Positions 1 through 8,337 of a stretch of 64,000 nt of DNA are shown here, in pieces. Made by a program: the position numbers and the translations under genes. Source of the DNA: Chromobacterium subtsugae (GTDB lineage Bacteria; Pseudomonadota; Gammaproteobacteria; Burkholderiales; Chromobacteriaceae); NCBI RefSeq assembly GCF_001676875.1, contig NZ_JYKA01000006.1, forward strand, positions 246,220-310,219, in the 5' to 3' direction. The notes under the pieces were generated by a model that was not told where the DNA came from, ran no database searches, and was given only the letters and a program-made list of their open reading frames with translations. Within the stretch, counting starts at the first letter, position 1. Every line of letters begins with the position of its first letter.

Positions 1-351
1 ACCATCAGCCAGCAACTGGCCAAGAACCTGTTCCTGTCCAGCGGCAAGACGCCGTGGCGCAAGCTGGAGGAGGCGCTGATCACCATGATGCTGGAAGCGG
101 TGCTGGACAAGCGCCGCATCTATGAGATCTACCTCAACGTGATCGAGTGGGGCGACGGCGTGTTCGGCGCCGAGGCCGCCGCGCGCTACTACTACCATAC
201 CAGCGCGGCCAGGCTGTCCTCGTCCCAGGCCGCCAAGCTGGCGGCGATGGTGCCCAATCCGCGCTATTACGACGCCCACCGCAACGCGCCGGGCCTGGCG
301 CGGAAGACCCGCATCATCCAGCGGCGCATGGCTTACGTCGAATTGCCCTGA
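1..351 (+). CDS. mtgA: Monofunctional peptidoglycan transglycosylase, C-terminal part
   Basis: The window opens inside this gene; 116 codons and the stop are visible. Monofunctional glycosyltransferases (family GT51) polymerise lipid II into glycan strands at the inner membrane. The visible part starts at the family motif TISQQLAKNLF and continues with KLEEA, YLNVIEWG and FGAEAAARYYY, all typical of GT51 domains. No penicillin-binding transpeptidase domain follows before the stop, which fits MtgA rather than a bifunctional class A PBP. The 5' half lies outside the window, so the start, membrane anchor and catalytic glutamate cannot be seen. A GC-rich hairpin near 361-384 follows the stop. Confidence 0.93.
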   Translation, partial: TISQQLAKNLFLSSGKTPWRKLEEALITMMLEAVLDKRRIYEIYLNVIEWGDGVFGAEAAARYYYHTSAARLSSSQAAKLAAMVPNPRYYDAHRNAPGLARKTRIIQRRMAYVELP

Positions 352-566
352 GCCGCGCCGCGGCCGGCCCCGGCAGGGGCCGGCTGGAGCCGATTTTGAC
401 GATATGTTACAATCGCGACTTTCTTTCCGGTTGCCGCGCGCAAGCCGCGGTGAGCGCAATGGACTTACCCAGTTATCCCGTAATCCAATCCCGTTACACC
501 CTTAGCGAATAAGCCCGCCTCACACCGTCTGCACCTTGTGCGCCCTGTGGGCGGAAGGAGACGTGC

Positions 567-2009
567 ATGACGGTTGCCTACAAGCAACAATCCGCCGATC
601 GTCTGCAAGAAAGCCTGGGCCTGGTGCAAAGCCTGATCGAGCGCCAACGCCAGCTGGAACATCTTGTATCGCGCCAGGACGCGGCCGAATCCGCGGCCGC
701 CGACGGCCTGGCGCCGCAACATAATCTGACCGAATTGCGCCAGAAGCTGGCGCAGCTGCATCCGGCCGACATCGCCCACATCCTGGAGGCGCTGCCGCTG
801 GAGGACCGCCTGCTGGCCTGGGACATGGCCGAGGCCGCCCGCGGCGGCGCCATCCTGCTGGAGGTGTCCGACGCGGTGCGCGAATCGCTGGTCGAAGTGA
901 TGGACCAGGAACGGCTGGTGGCGGCGGTGAGCGGCCTGGAGGCCGACGAGCTGGCCGAACTGGCGCCGGACCTGCCGCGCCAGGTGGTGTACGAGGTGAT
1001 GGGACGGTTGGACGAGGAAGAGCGCGGCCAGTTGCAGGCGGTGCTGTCCTACGACGACGACCGCGTCGGCGCGCTGATGGATTTCGAGCTGGTGACCATC
1101 CGCGCCGATGTCAGCTGCGAAGTGGTGCTGCGCTACCTGCGGCGCTTCGACGAATTGCCGGGCCAGACCGACAAGATCTTCGTCACCGACGAAGCCGGCC
1201 GGCTGAAGGGCGTGCTGTCCATCCGCAAGCTGCTGGTGTCCGACCCCGACGCCGAAGTGGCGCAGGCAATGGCCACCGAGGTGGTGAGCTTCCACCCCGA
1301 CGAGGCGGCGCTGGACGCCGCTCTGGCGTTCGAGCGCTACGACTTGGTGACCGCGCCGGTGGTGGACGAGCGCGGCGTGCTGCTGGGCCGGCTGACGGTG
1401 GACGCGATGGTGGACGTGATCCGCGAGGAGTCCGACAGCGAAGTGCGGAACCTGGCCGGCCTGAAGGAAGAGGAAGACCTGTTCGCGCCGGTGATGGATT
1501 CGGTGAAGAACCGCTGGTCGTGGCTGGCGATCAATCTTTGCACCGCCTTCTTCGCCTCGCGGGTGATAGGCGCGTTCGAGCACTCCATCGCGCAGTTGGT
1601 GGCGCTGGCGGCCTTGATGCCCATCGTCGCCGGCATCGGCGGCAACTCCGGCAACCAGACCATCACCATGATCGTGCGCGCGCTGGCGATGGGCCAGATG
1701 CGGATGGGCCAGACCGGCCGGCTGTGGCGCAAGGAGCTGGGCGTCAGCGTGATCAACGGCATGGTGTGGGGCAGCGTGATCGGCGCCATCGCCTGGCTGC
1801 TGTACGGCAGCGCCTCGCTGGGACTGGTGATGCTGGCGGCGATGACGTTGAACCTGATGTTGGCCGCCACCATGGGGGTGATGATTCCGACGCTGATGCA
1901 GAAGCTGGGCAAGGACCCGGCGCTGGGTTCCAGCGTGCTGATCACCGCCTGCACCGATTCCGGCGGCTTCCTGATTTTCCTCGGCCTCGCCACGCTATTC
2001 CTATTGTAG
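567..2009 (+). CDS. mgtE: Magnesium transporter MgtE
   Basis: A 480-residue protein of normal MgtE length. MgtE is a dimeric inner-membrane Mg2+ channel whose cytoplasmic part senses Mg2+ and closes the pore. In order: a helical N domain with acidic repeats (about 40-150), two CBS domains (about 150-280), a connecting helix, then about five membrane segments (about 310-480). The pore signature PIVAGIGGNSGNQT lies near residue 352. The ATG is preceded by GGAAGGAGACG, a good ribosome-binding site. A TACAAT at 408-413 could be the -10 box, but a convincing -35 is lacking. The next gene, prmC, begins four bases after the stop, so the two are probably cotranscribed. Confidence 0.96.
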   Translation: MTVAYKQQSADRLQESLGLVQSLIERQRQLEHLVSRQDAAESAAADGLAPQHNLTELRQKLAQLHPADIAHILEALPLEDRLLAWDMAEAARGGAILLEVSDAVRESLVEVMDQERLVAAVSGLEADELAELAPDLPRQVVYEVMGRLDEEERGQLQAVLSYDDDRVGALMDFELVTIRADVSCEVVLRYLRRFDELPGQTDKIFVTDEAGRLKGVLSIRKLLVSDPDAEVAQAMATEVVSFHPDEAALDAALAFERYDLVTAPVVDERGVLLGRLTVDAMVDVIREESDSEVRNLAGLKEEEDLFAPVMDSVKNRWSWLAINLCTAFFASRVIGAFEHSIAQLVALAALMPIVAGIGGNSGNQTITMIVRALAMGQMRMGQTGRLWRKELGVSVINGMVWGSVIGAIAWLLYGSASLGLVMLAAMTLNLMLAATMGVMIPTLMQKLGKDPALGSSVLITACTDSGGFLIFLGLATLFLL

Positions 2010-2013
2010 ATAC

Positions 2014-2838
2014 ATGATGCTGACTATCGAACAGGCGCTGCGCCGCCACTCCCTGCCGCGGCTGGAAAGCCGCATGCTGCTGATGCGCGTCTGGCCCGGC
2101 CTGACGCATGCCGCCATCGTCGGCCACCCGGAACGCGAGCTGGCCGCCGATATCGCCGCGGCTTTCGACGCGCTGGCCGCGCGCCGGCTGGCCGGCGAGC
2201 CTATGGCCTATCTGATTGGCGCGCGCGAATTCTACGGCCGCGATTTCCAGGTGAGTCCGGCGGTGCTGATCCCGCGGCCGGAAACCGAACATTTGATCGA
2301 GCTGGCGCTGGCCCGCGTCGATCCAGCCGCTCCGGCGCGGGCGGTGGATCTGGGCACCGGCAGCGGCATCATCGCCGTCACGCTGGCGCTGGAAGCGCCG
2401 GGCTGGTCGGTGGGGGCGGTCGATGTCTCCGCCGACGCGCTGGCTGTCGCGCGCGGCAATGCCGATGCGCTGGCTGCCCGCGTCGATTTCCGGCTGGGCA
2501 GCTGGTTCGCCCCGCTGGACGCCGACGCTCGCTTCGATTTGATCGTGTCCAATCCGCCGTATATCGAGCGCGGCGACCATCATCTGGCCGAAGGCGACCT
2601 GCGCTTCGAACCGCGCGGCGCGCTGACCGACGAGGCCGACGGCCTGGCCTGCCTGCGCGAGATCGCCGCCGGCGCGCCGGCGCGGCTGGCCGACGGCGGC
2701 TGGCTGATGGTCGAGCACGGCTACGATCAGGGCGAGGCGGTGAGGGCGCTGTTTGCCGACTCTGGTTTGAGCCAGGTGGAAACCATCCGCGACCTGGCCG
2801 GCCAGGACCGCGTCACCATCGGGCGCAAAGCGGGCTGA
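2014..2838 (+). CDS. prmC: Peptide chain release factor N5-glutamine methyltransferase
   Basis: PrmC (HemK) methylates the glutamine of the GGQ motif in release factors RF1 and RF2, using S-adenosylmethionine. The 274-residue length matches the family. An N-terminal helical domain (about 1-85) is followed by a Rossmann methyltransferase domain with the SAM-binding loop DLGTGSG (about 112-118) and the substrate-binding NPPY motif (180-183). It sits between mgtE and a PAP2 gene with gaps of only a few bases, which suggests a three-gene transcript. In many bacteria prmC follows prfA; that is not the case here. Confidence 0.96.
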   Translation: MMLTIEQALRRHSLPRLESRMLLMRVWPGLTHAAIVGHPERELAADIAAAFDALAARRLAGEPMAYLIGAREFYGRDFQVSPAVLIPRPETEHLIELALARVDPAAPARAVDLGTGSGIIAVTLALEAPGWSVGAVDVSADALAVARGNADALAARVDFRLGSWFAPLDADARFDLIVSNPPYIERGDHHLAEGDLRFEPRGALTDEADGLACLREIAAGAPARLADGGWLMVEHGYDQGEAVRALFADSGLSQVETIRDLAGQDRVTIGRKAG

Positions 2839-2841
2839 GCG

Positions 2842-3591
2842 ATGTCGCCGCGATGGAAATCCTGCTGGCCCGCGTGGCTGCTGACGCCGCCGATCGCCTG
2901 CCTCGCGCTGTGGCCGGAGGCCAACCGGCAATTGTTTCTGGCGCTCCATCCCTGGCTGCAGCAGCTGCCCGCGCCGTTTTGGCGTTTCGCCAGCGTGTTC
3001 GGCGATTGGCCGACGGTGCTGGCCTTGCTGCTCGCGCTGAGCTGGCGCGCGCCGCAACGGCTGCCGGCGCTGCTGGCGGGCAGCGTCGCCGCCATCGTGC
3101 TGGCGGTGGCGCTCAAGGCCGGCTTCGCGGTGCCCAGGCCGCCGCTGGTGCTGCCGCCGGGGGCGGTGGATTTGCTGGACCGTCTGCCGGGCAACGGCTC
3201 TTTCCCATCCGGCCACGCGATGGCGGCGGCGGCGCTGGCCACCTTCGCCCGGCATGGCGCGAGGTGGGGCTGGGCCGCGGCCTGGTGTCTATTGGCGGCG
3301 GCGGTGCTGCTGTCGCGCATCGCCATCGGCGTGCATTGGCCGCTGGACCTGTTGGCCGGCGCCTTGCTGGGCTGGGCGACGATGCGGCTGGCGCTGCGCC
3401 ACGCTTGGCCCGGCGGCTGGGCGCGCGACATCACCCGGACCGCCTGGATGATCCTGCTGGTGCTGTTGGCCGGCTCGCTGGCCTGGCAATTGGGACATCA
3501 CGGAGTGTTCGCCGAGTACTGGCTGCGGGTGGCGATCGGGGCCGCCGTGCTGCTGTGGGGATTTGTCAGGCTGGGCCGCTCGGGCCACTAG
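2842..3591 (+). CDS. PAP2-family membrane phosphatase
   Basis: A 249-residue membrane protein with the three-part acid phosphatase signature of the PAP2 superfamily: KAGFAVPRPP near residue 92, PSGHAMA near 123 and SRIAIGVHWPLD near 158. The central histidine of PSGH and the last histidine are the expected nucleophile and acid/base. Several hydrophobic segments surround them, so the active site probably faces the periplasm. Known relatives dephosphorylate undecaprenyl pyrophosphate, phosphatidylglycerol phosphate or lipid A; the sequence alone does not say which. It starts three bases after prmC. A GC-rich hairpin at 3600-3623 lies before the convergent slyD. Confidence 0.9.
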   Translation: MSPRWKSCWPAWLLTPPIACLALWPEANRQLFLALHPWLQQLPAPFWRFASVFGDWPTVLALLLALSWRAPQRLPALLAGSVAAIVLAVALKAGFAVPRPPLVLPPGAVDLLDRLPGNGSFPSGHAMAAAALATFARHGARWGWAAAWCLLAAAVLLSRIAIGVHWPLDLLAGALLGWATMRLALRHAWPGGWARDITRTAWMILLVLLAGSLAWQLGHHGVFAEYWLRVAIGAAVLLWGFVRLGRSGH

Positions 3592-3599
3592 AAAAGACA

Positions 3600-3623
3600 A
3601 GGGCGGGCCTCCGGGCCCGCCCT
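3600..3623. terminator. GC-rich hairpin between convergent genes
   Basis: GGGCGGGC and GCCCGCCC can pair across a six-base loop between the PAP2 gene (+) and slyD (-). No long T run follows on either strand, so efficiency as an intrinsic terminator is uncertain. Confidence 0.5.
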
Positions 3624-3659
3624 GGGGCGGCTATGGCGTTTCATGCCGCCCGCGGCGCA

Positions 3660-4139
3660 TCAATGATGATGGCCGTGTTCGCCGTGGGCGTGGCCATGGC
3701 TGATTTCTTCGGCGGAGGCGGCGCGGACTTCCACCACCTTGGCGGCGAAGCGGATGCTCTGGCCGGCCAGCGGGTGGTTGGCGTCGACGATGGCCTTGCC
3801 GTCGGCGATGTCGGTGACGCGGAACAGCAGCAGTTCGCCGGTTTCCGGATCGTCAGCTTCGAACACCATGCCGATTTCGACATCGGCCGGGAACACTTCC
3901 AGGTCTTCCACGCGGACCAGCTCTTCTTCCGGATCGCCGAAAGCGTCGTCGGCAGTCAGCTTCACGTCGACGGATTCGCCAACGTTCTTGCCTTCCAGCG
4001 CTTCTTCCACCAGCGGGAAGATGCCGTCGTAGCCGCCGTGCAGGTAGCTGATCGGCTCTTCGGTCTTGTCGAGGAGGTTGTTGTCGACATCGAACATCTC
4101 GTAGTGGAGGGTGACGATGGTGTTTTTGGCGATTTGCAT
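3660..4139 (-). CDS. slyD: FKBP-type peptidyl-prolyl isomerase SlyD
   Basis: A 159-residue prolyl isomerase and chaperone. The start MQIAKNTIVTLHYE and the core LLDKTEEPISYLHG match SlyD-like FKBPs, in which the isomerase domain is interrupted by an insert-in-flap chaperone domain (about 70-125). The tail is histidine-rich (HGHAHGEHGHHH), the metal-binding tail that in Escherichia coli SlyD binds nickel and supports hydrogenase maturation. I chose the ATG at 4139 because upstream codons in the same frame do not look like protein. The gene is convergent with the PAP2 gene and divergent from roxA, with about 140 bp between. Confidence 0.95.
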   Translation of the reverse strand: MQIAKNTIVTLHYEMFDVDNNLLDKTEEPISYLHGGYDGIFPLVEEALEGKNVGESVDVKLTADDAFGDPEEELVRVEDLEVFPADVEIGMVFEADDPETGELLLFRVTDIADGKAIVDANHPLAGQSIRFAAKVVEVRAASAEEISHGHAHGEHGHHH

Positions 4140-4281
4140 GAGTTGGATATCCGTGAGGGATGGTGAAAAAAACTTGACAGGGACGGTCCCGAGGGTGTTC
4201 CTTCCACCGCAAGATAGCGCGCTCGCGCGCCTGGCCGTATTGTAAACCATAGACGGGCATCTTAGGTCCCGTGACACCGCA

Positions 4282-5415
4282 ATGAACACGACAACTCTAC
4301 TGGGCGGCATGTCGCCCGAACAATTCCTGGCCGAATACTGGCACAAGAAGCCGCTGCTGATCCGCGGCGCCTTGACCGATGTCGGCCCGCACGTCGATTT
4401 CTCCGTTTTGTCCGAGCTGGCGCAGCGCGACGACGCGGAGTCCAGGCTCATCGAATTCAAGCGGGGGCGCTGGCATCTGGAGCGGGGCCCGTTCCGCGCT
4501 TCCCGTTTCCGCCGGCTGGCGGAAACCGACTGGACCCTGTTGGTGCAGGGGGTGAACCACCATCTGCCGCATATCGACGAGATTCTGTGGCGCTTCAATT
4601 TCATCCCTTATGCCAGGCTGGACGATCTGATGATCAGCTATGCGCCGCCCGGCGGCACGGTGGGGCCGCACTTCGACGCCTATGACGTGTTCCTGCTGCA
4701 GGTGGGCGGGCGCAAGCGCTGGCAGATCTCGGCGCAGCACGACGACGATTTCATCGAGGATGCCCCCATCCGCGTATTGAAAGACTTCCGGGTGGAGGAG
4801 GAGTTCGTGCTGGAGCACGGCGACATGCTGTACCTGCCGCCGCACTATGCGCACCACGGCGTGGCGCTGGAGCCGGGCATGACCTATTCGATAGGTTTCC
4901 GCGCGCCGCCCGCGCAGGAGCTGGCGACCCAGTTCCTGGTCTATCTGCAGGACCGGATGTGCCTGGACGGCGTGTACGCCGACCCGAACCTGAAGCTGCA
5001 AGCCGATCCTGCGCGCATCAGCGCGGAAATGATTGAACAGGTGTCCGGCCTGCTGTCGCGCATCCGCTGGGACAAGGACACGGTATGCGACTTTCTCGGC
5101 CACTATCTGACCGAACCCAAGGCGCATGTGTTCTACGATGCGCCGGAGGAGGAACTGGACGAGGACGAGTTCGCCGAGGCGCTGGCGAGCCAGGGGCTGG
5201 CGCTGGATCGCAAGAGCCAGATCCTGTTCTGCGACGACTGCGTCTACTGCAACGGCGAGAAACTGGCGGCGGACGCCGGCGATTTCGCGCATTGGCGGCA
5301 ATTCGCCAACCAGCGCAAGCTGGCGCCGGGGACATTCTCGGCCGATATGCTGGCTTCTTTGTACGATGGCTATCTGTCAGGTTATTGGCATTTGCTGACT
5401 GATGTAGCACAATAG
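4282..5415 (+). CDS. roxA: Ribosomal protein uL16 arginine hydroxylase (RoxA/YcfD family)
   Basis: A 377-residue JmjC/cupin oxygenase. The family uses Fe(II) and 2-oxoglutarate to hydroxylate an arginine of ribosomal protein uL16. The iron ligands appear as H130 and D132 in GPHFDAYDVFLLQ and H191 in LPPHYAHHG, matching the H-x-D...H triad of E. coli YcfD. The C-terminal third carries the winged-helix region usual for these dimeric enzymes. The gene stands alone, divergent from slyD and followed by 258 bp without a gene. The symbol rests on family resemblance; activity is inferred. Confidence 0.92.
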   Translation: MNTTTLLGGMSPEQFLAEYWHKKPLLIRGALTDVGPHVDFSVLSELAQRDDAESRLIEFKRGRWHLERGPFRASRFRRLAETDWTLLVQGVNHHLPHIDEILWRFNFIPYARLDDLMISYAPPGGTVGPHFDAYDVFLLQVGGRKRWQISAQHDDDFIEDAPIRVLKDFRVEEEFVLEHGDMLYLPPHYAHHGVALEPGMTYSIGFRAPPAQELATQFLVYLQDRMCLDGVYADPNLKLQADPARISAEMIEQVSGLLSRIRWDKDTVCDFLGHYLTEPKAHVFYDAPEEELDEDEFAEALASQGLALDRKSQILFCDDCVYCNGEKLAADAGDFAHWRQFANQRKLAPGTFSADMLASLYDGYLSGYWHLLTDVAQ

Positions 5416-5673
5416 CAACAGTTTTTGCGCTTGTATCGAATCGGCAACGCGATGGACGGCTGCATTTGGGGGGTAAACGCCCGTTTTTGTGTCCGCGCCA
5501 TCCATTGCCCGGCTTAGATTGGCAATGTGGTTTTTTTAGATTTTTGCCCTCTATACAGCTATTTTTTTCGTGATACAATTTGCTCACTGATGGATTTTCA
5601 GTCGCCCGGCTTATTGTCGAGACCGTGCGATAACTGACGTCTTGTTCAACTTATCCTCAAAGGTAAAGAAAAA

Positions 5674-5877
5674 ATGAAACAGTCGCTCCTCGTTGCTGCC
5701 CTGCTGGCCGTAGCCCTGTCCGCTTGCGGTAAGAAAGAAGCTCCGGCTGAAGCTTCCGCTCCCGCAGTTGAAGCTTCCGCTCCGGCCGCTTCCGCTCCGG
5801 CCGCTGAAGCTTCCGCTCCGGCTGCTTCCGCTCCGGCTGCTGACGCTTCCGCTCCGGCTGCTTCCGCTGCTAAGTAA
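5674..5877 (+). CDS. Small alanine/serine/proline-rich lipoprotein
   Basis: A 67-codon gene with a clear lipoprotein signal: MKQSLLVAALLAVALSACG, lipobox LSAC with the lipidated cysteine at residue 18. The mature part is almost entirely ASAPA-type repeats, built from degenerate repeats of gcttccgctccggct (about 5750-5870). Codons are GCT and TCC rich, unlike the GCG/GCC bias around it, which suggests high expression or recent repeat expansion. AAAGGTAAAGAAAAA precedes the start and a strong terminator follows. Function unknown; similar small lipoproteins are often envelope spacers, but that is a guess. Confidence 0.85.
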   Translation: MKQSLLVAALLAVALSACGKKEAPAEASAPAVEASAPAASAPAAEASAPAASAPAADASAPAASAAK

Positions 5878-5895
5878 TTCGCGGCGAGCAACATC

Positions 5896-5924
5896 GAAAA
5901 AACCGGCTTCGGCCGGTTTTTTTG
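5896..5924 (+). terminator. Intrinsic terminator after the repeat lipoprotein
   Basis: AACCGGC, loop TTC, GGCCGGTT, followed by a T run; it begins some 18 bases after the lipoprotein stop codon. Confidence 0.85.
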
Positions 5925-6089
5925 CGTCTGTCTTCCGGCGGCTTGTTAGCGATAGTTGTAAATTTGGTGGAAAAGCCACAGATATTGCCGCCGAATACAA
6001 AACGTTACATATTGCGGCCCGCATGGCGCGGAGTGGTTGTAATTAGGGCCTCAGCCCCATTCTGCCTGATAAACAGATGTGTCCAGCAT

Positions 6090-6126
6090 AAAAAACAGCC
6101 CGCTATCGCGGGCTGTTGTTTTTTCG
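6090..6126. terminator. Terminator of dapA-bamC (bidirectional shape)
   Basis: CAGCCCGC and GCGGGCTG pair around TATC, with an A run on the left and a T run on the right, so it can end transcription on both strands. It lies just beyond the bamC stop. Confidence 0.8.
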
Positions 6127-6142
6127 CCTGCCGGTTGTTGCG

Positions 6143-7261
6143 TTATTGCAGCTCGGTTTGCAGCTTGCCCAGCGCGGCTTTGACGAAGTCGTCGGACAGC
6201 GGCTTGCCCTGCTTGTCCTGAATTTGCAGCGTGGTGCTGCCGCCGGTCTGTTCCAGCAGCTTGATGCGGTATTCCTGCTCGGTCGGTTTCACCGCCTTGC
6301 CGTCGCCGCTCTTCCAGAAAGCCAGGCTGGACCAGAAGCCGCTGCCGGAGTCTTCCTTGCTGTCGGTCTCGCCCTTGGCCGGCTTCACGTAGTACAGGCC
6401 TTGCGAGCGGTCGCGGTCGGTGACGATCAGGCCGACGCGGTCCAGCGCCAGGCCTACGCGGCGCCAGGCGCGGTCGAAGCCGTCGGCCAGCTGCAGTTGG
6501 CCGTCTACGATAGGGTCTTGCGGCTTGGCCGGCTTGGCCAGCGTTTGCTGAACCTGCGCCTTGGCTTTCTCTTCGGTCATGCCCAGGCGGATCATGAAGC
6601 GGCCCAGCAGCTCGGCTTCCAGATTGGGGTCGGTCGGGCGAGCCTGCCAGATGGTGTTGGTCTTGCTGTTGTCGGCGTAGACCTCTTCCATGCCGCGGTG
6701 TGAGAAGTAAACCTCGGTGCCTTGCGGCGTGTTTTCCAGGCGGATGCGGAACTTGTCGCGTTCGCCGGTGGAGTAGACGCTGCCCAGGCCGACGGTTTCC
6801 AGCAGTTTGCGCAGGCCGTCGTTGGGCAGTTTGGCGCGGTTTTCCGCCCAGTCGGTTTCCATGATGCCGACGCTCGGGTCTTCGGTTTTGATGACGAAGC
6901 CGTTTTCTTGCCAGAAGGCCTTCAGCACCGGCCACAGTTCGGCGGCCTTTTTGTCGCCGACCAGCAGCCAGCGCTGGGTGCCGGCGCGCTCCATGCGCAC
7001 CTTGTCCAGTTGATTGATGGCGATCGGGGACGTGGCGGCGGCGACGGCGGGATCGGCGCTGGCGGTCGTGACGCCGCCGGGCAGGTTGTACTTGTTCTGG
7101 ATCTGCGGGGTGGTCAGATCCGGCGGCACCTCCAGGCTGTTAGCCGTGGCTTTCGGGGCGTCGGACTGATAATCCAGAGGCTTGCTAAGCGGTTGCGGGG
7201 TGCTGCAAGCGGCCATCATGCCAGTTGCCAACAGAATCGCGACGGACGCGCTGTGTTTCAT
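6143..7261 (-). CDS. bamC: Outer membrane assembly lipoprotein BamC
   Basis: BamC (NlpB) is a lipoprotein of the BAM complex that inserts beta-barrel proteins into the outer membrane. The 372-residue product has a lipoprotein signal ending in MAAC (Cys19), an extended segment including LDYQSDAP as in known BamC, and two helix-grip domains (about 95-215 and 250-370). The start at 7261 is chosen because GGAG lies six bases upstream; a second ATG at 7273 would erase that spacing. It directly follows dapA, as in E. coli, with a 26-bp gap, and ends at a strong hairpin. Confidence 0.94.
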   Translation of the reverse strand: MKHSASVAILLATGMMAACSTPQPLSKPLDYQSDAPKATANSLEVPPDLTTPQIQNKYNLPGGVTTASADPAVAAATSPIAINQLDKVRMERAGTQRWLLVGDKKAAELWPVLKAFWQENGFVIKTEDPSVGIMETDWAENRAKLPNDGLRKLLETVGLGSVYSTGERDKFRIRLENTPQGTEVYFSHRGMEEVYADNSKTNTIWQARPTDPNLEAELLGRFMIRLGMTEEKAKAQVQQTLAKPAKPQDPIVDGQLQLADGFDRAWRRVGLALDRVGLIVTDRDRSQGLYYVKPAKGETDSKEDSGSGFWSSLAFWKSGDGKAVKPTEQEYRIKLLEQTGGSTTLQIQDKQGKPLSDDFVKAALGKLQTELQ

Positions 7262-7287
7262 GCGGACTCCCATCGTGCAGGGGATGA

Positions 7288-8163
7288 TCAAAGGATTTCT
7301 GCTTGTTTCAGGGCCGCTTCGACGGCTGCCTCGGCAGCTTGGCTGAGCGGGGTGAGCGGCAGGCGGATGCCTTCGCGGATGTGTTGCATCCGGACGAGGG
7401 CCCACTTGGCCGGGATAGGGTTGGGTTCGATGAACAGCTGCTTGTGCAGGCCTTGCAGCTTGTCGTTGATCGCGCGGGCCTGGCGCGCGTCGCCGGAGGT
7501 GGCGGCCACGCACAGCGCGCTCATTTGCTTGGGCGCGATATTGGCGGTGACAGAGATCACGCCATGGCCGCCGCACAGCATGAACGCCATGCCGGTGGCG
7601 TCGTCGCCGGAGTACAGCGCGAAATCCTTCGGCGCGCGCAGCGCCAGGTCGCAGGCGCGGCCGATGTCGCCGGTGGCGTCCTTCAGGCCGACGATGTTCG
7701 GGTGCTCGGCCAGGCGCAGCGCGGTGTCGTTGCTCATGTCGGCGACGGTGCGGCCGGGGACATTATAAAGGATGACCGGCAGCGGGCTCGCGTCGGCGAT
7801 GGCCTTGAAGTGCTGGTAGATGCCTTCCTGGGTGGGCTTGTTGTAGTAGGGCACCACCGACAGCACCATGTCGGCGCCGGCGTCGGCCGAGCGCTGTCCC
7901 AGTTCGATGGCTTCGGCGGTGGCGTTGCCGCCGGCTCCGGCGATGACCTTGACGCGTCCGGCGGCGTATTTGACTACGGCGGCGACCACTTCGATGTGTT
8001 CTTCCACAGACAACGTGGCCGATTCGCCGGTGGTGCCGACGGCGACGATGCCGGCAGTGCCGTTTTCGATGTGGAACTCAACCAATCGTTGCAACGCTGC
8101 GAAGTCCACCGCGCCATCCTGCGACATCGGTGTGACCAGAGCTACCAAGCTGCCGGTAAGCAT
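7288..8163 (-). CDS. dapA: 4-hydroxy-tetrahydrodipicolinate synthase
   Basis: DapA condenses pyruvate with aspartate semialdehyde, the first committed step to diaminopimelate and lysine. The 291-residue protein has the expected residues: T44 and T45 in GTTGES, Y133 in YNVPGRT and the Schiff-base lysine K161 in GLKDATGD. Length and motifs match cytosolic tetrameric DapA enzymes. It is first in a two-gene unit with bamC, linking cell-wall precursor supply and outer-membrane assembly in transcription, as in many proteobacteria. Confidence 0.97.
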   Translation of the reverse strand: MLTGSLVALVTPMSQDGAVDFAALQRLVEFHIENGTAGIVAVGTTGESATLSVEEHIEVVAAVVKYAAGRVKVIAGAGGNATAEAIELGQRSADAGADMVLSVVPYYNKPTQEGIYQHFKAIADASPLPVILYNVPGRTVADMSNDTALRLAEHPNIVGLKDATGDIGRACDLALRAPKDFALYSGDDATGMAFMLCGGHGVISVTANIAPKQMSALCVAATSGDARQARAINDKLQGLHKQLFIEPNPIPAKWALVRMQHIREGIRLPLTPLSQAAEAAVEAALKQAEIL

Positions 8164-8337
8164 AGTTCTGCCTATCTGGGATAAGGATTTACAAGGTTTA
8201 CGATTGTAGCGGAATTCGTCTGGCTGGCAAAAGTTCGTGGCGAAGCGGCGGCGGGGGCTTCGGGAATGCCGGGCGATTGTGCTAGAATCCTACGTTTTTC
8301 CGATACTTACGGCGAGCTGGCTGAAGGATCCCACAGC

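Noticed and set aside
395..413. TTGACG and TACAAT as a promoter of mgtE
   Set aside because: Only seven bases separate them, far from the 16-18 needed; only the -10 may be real.
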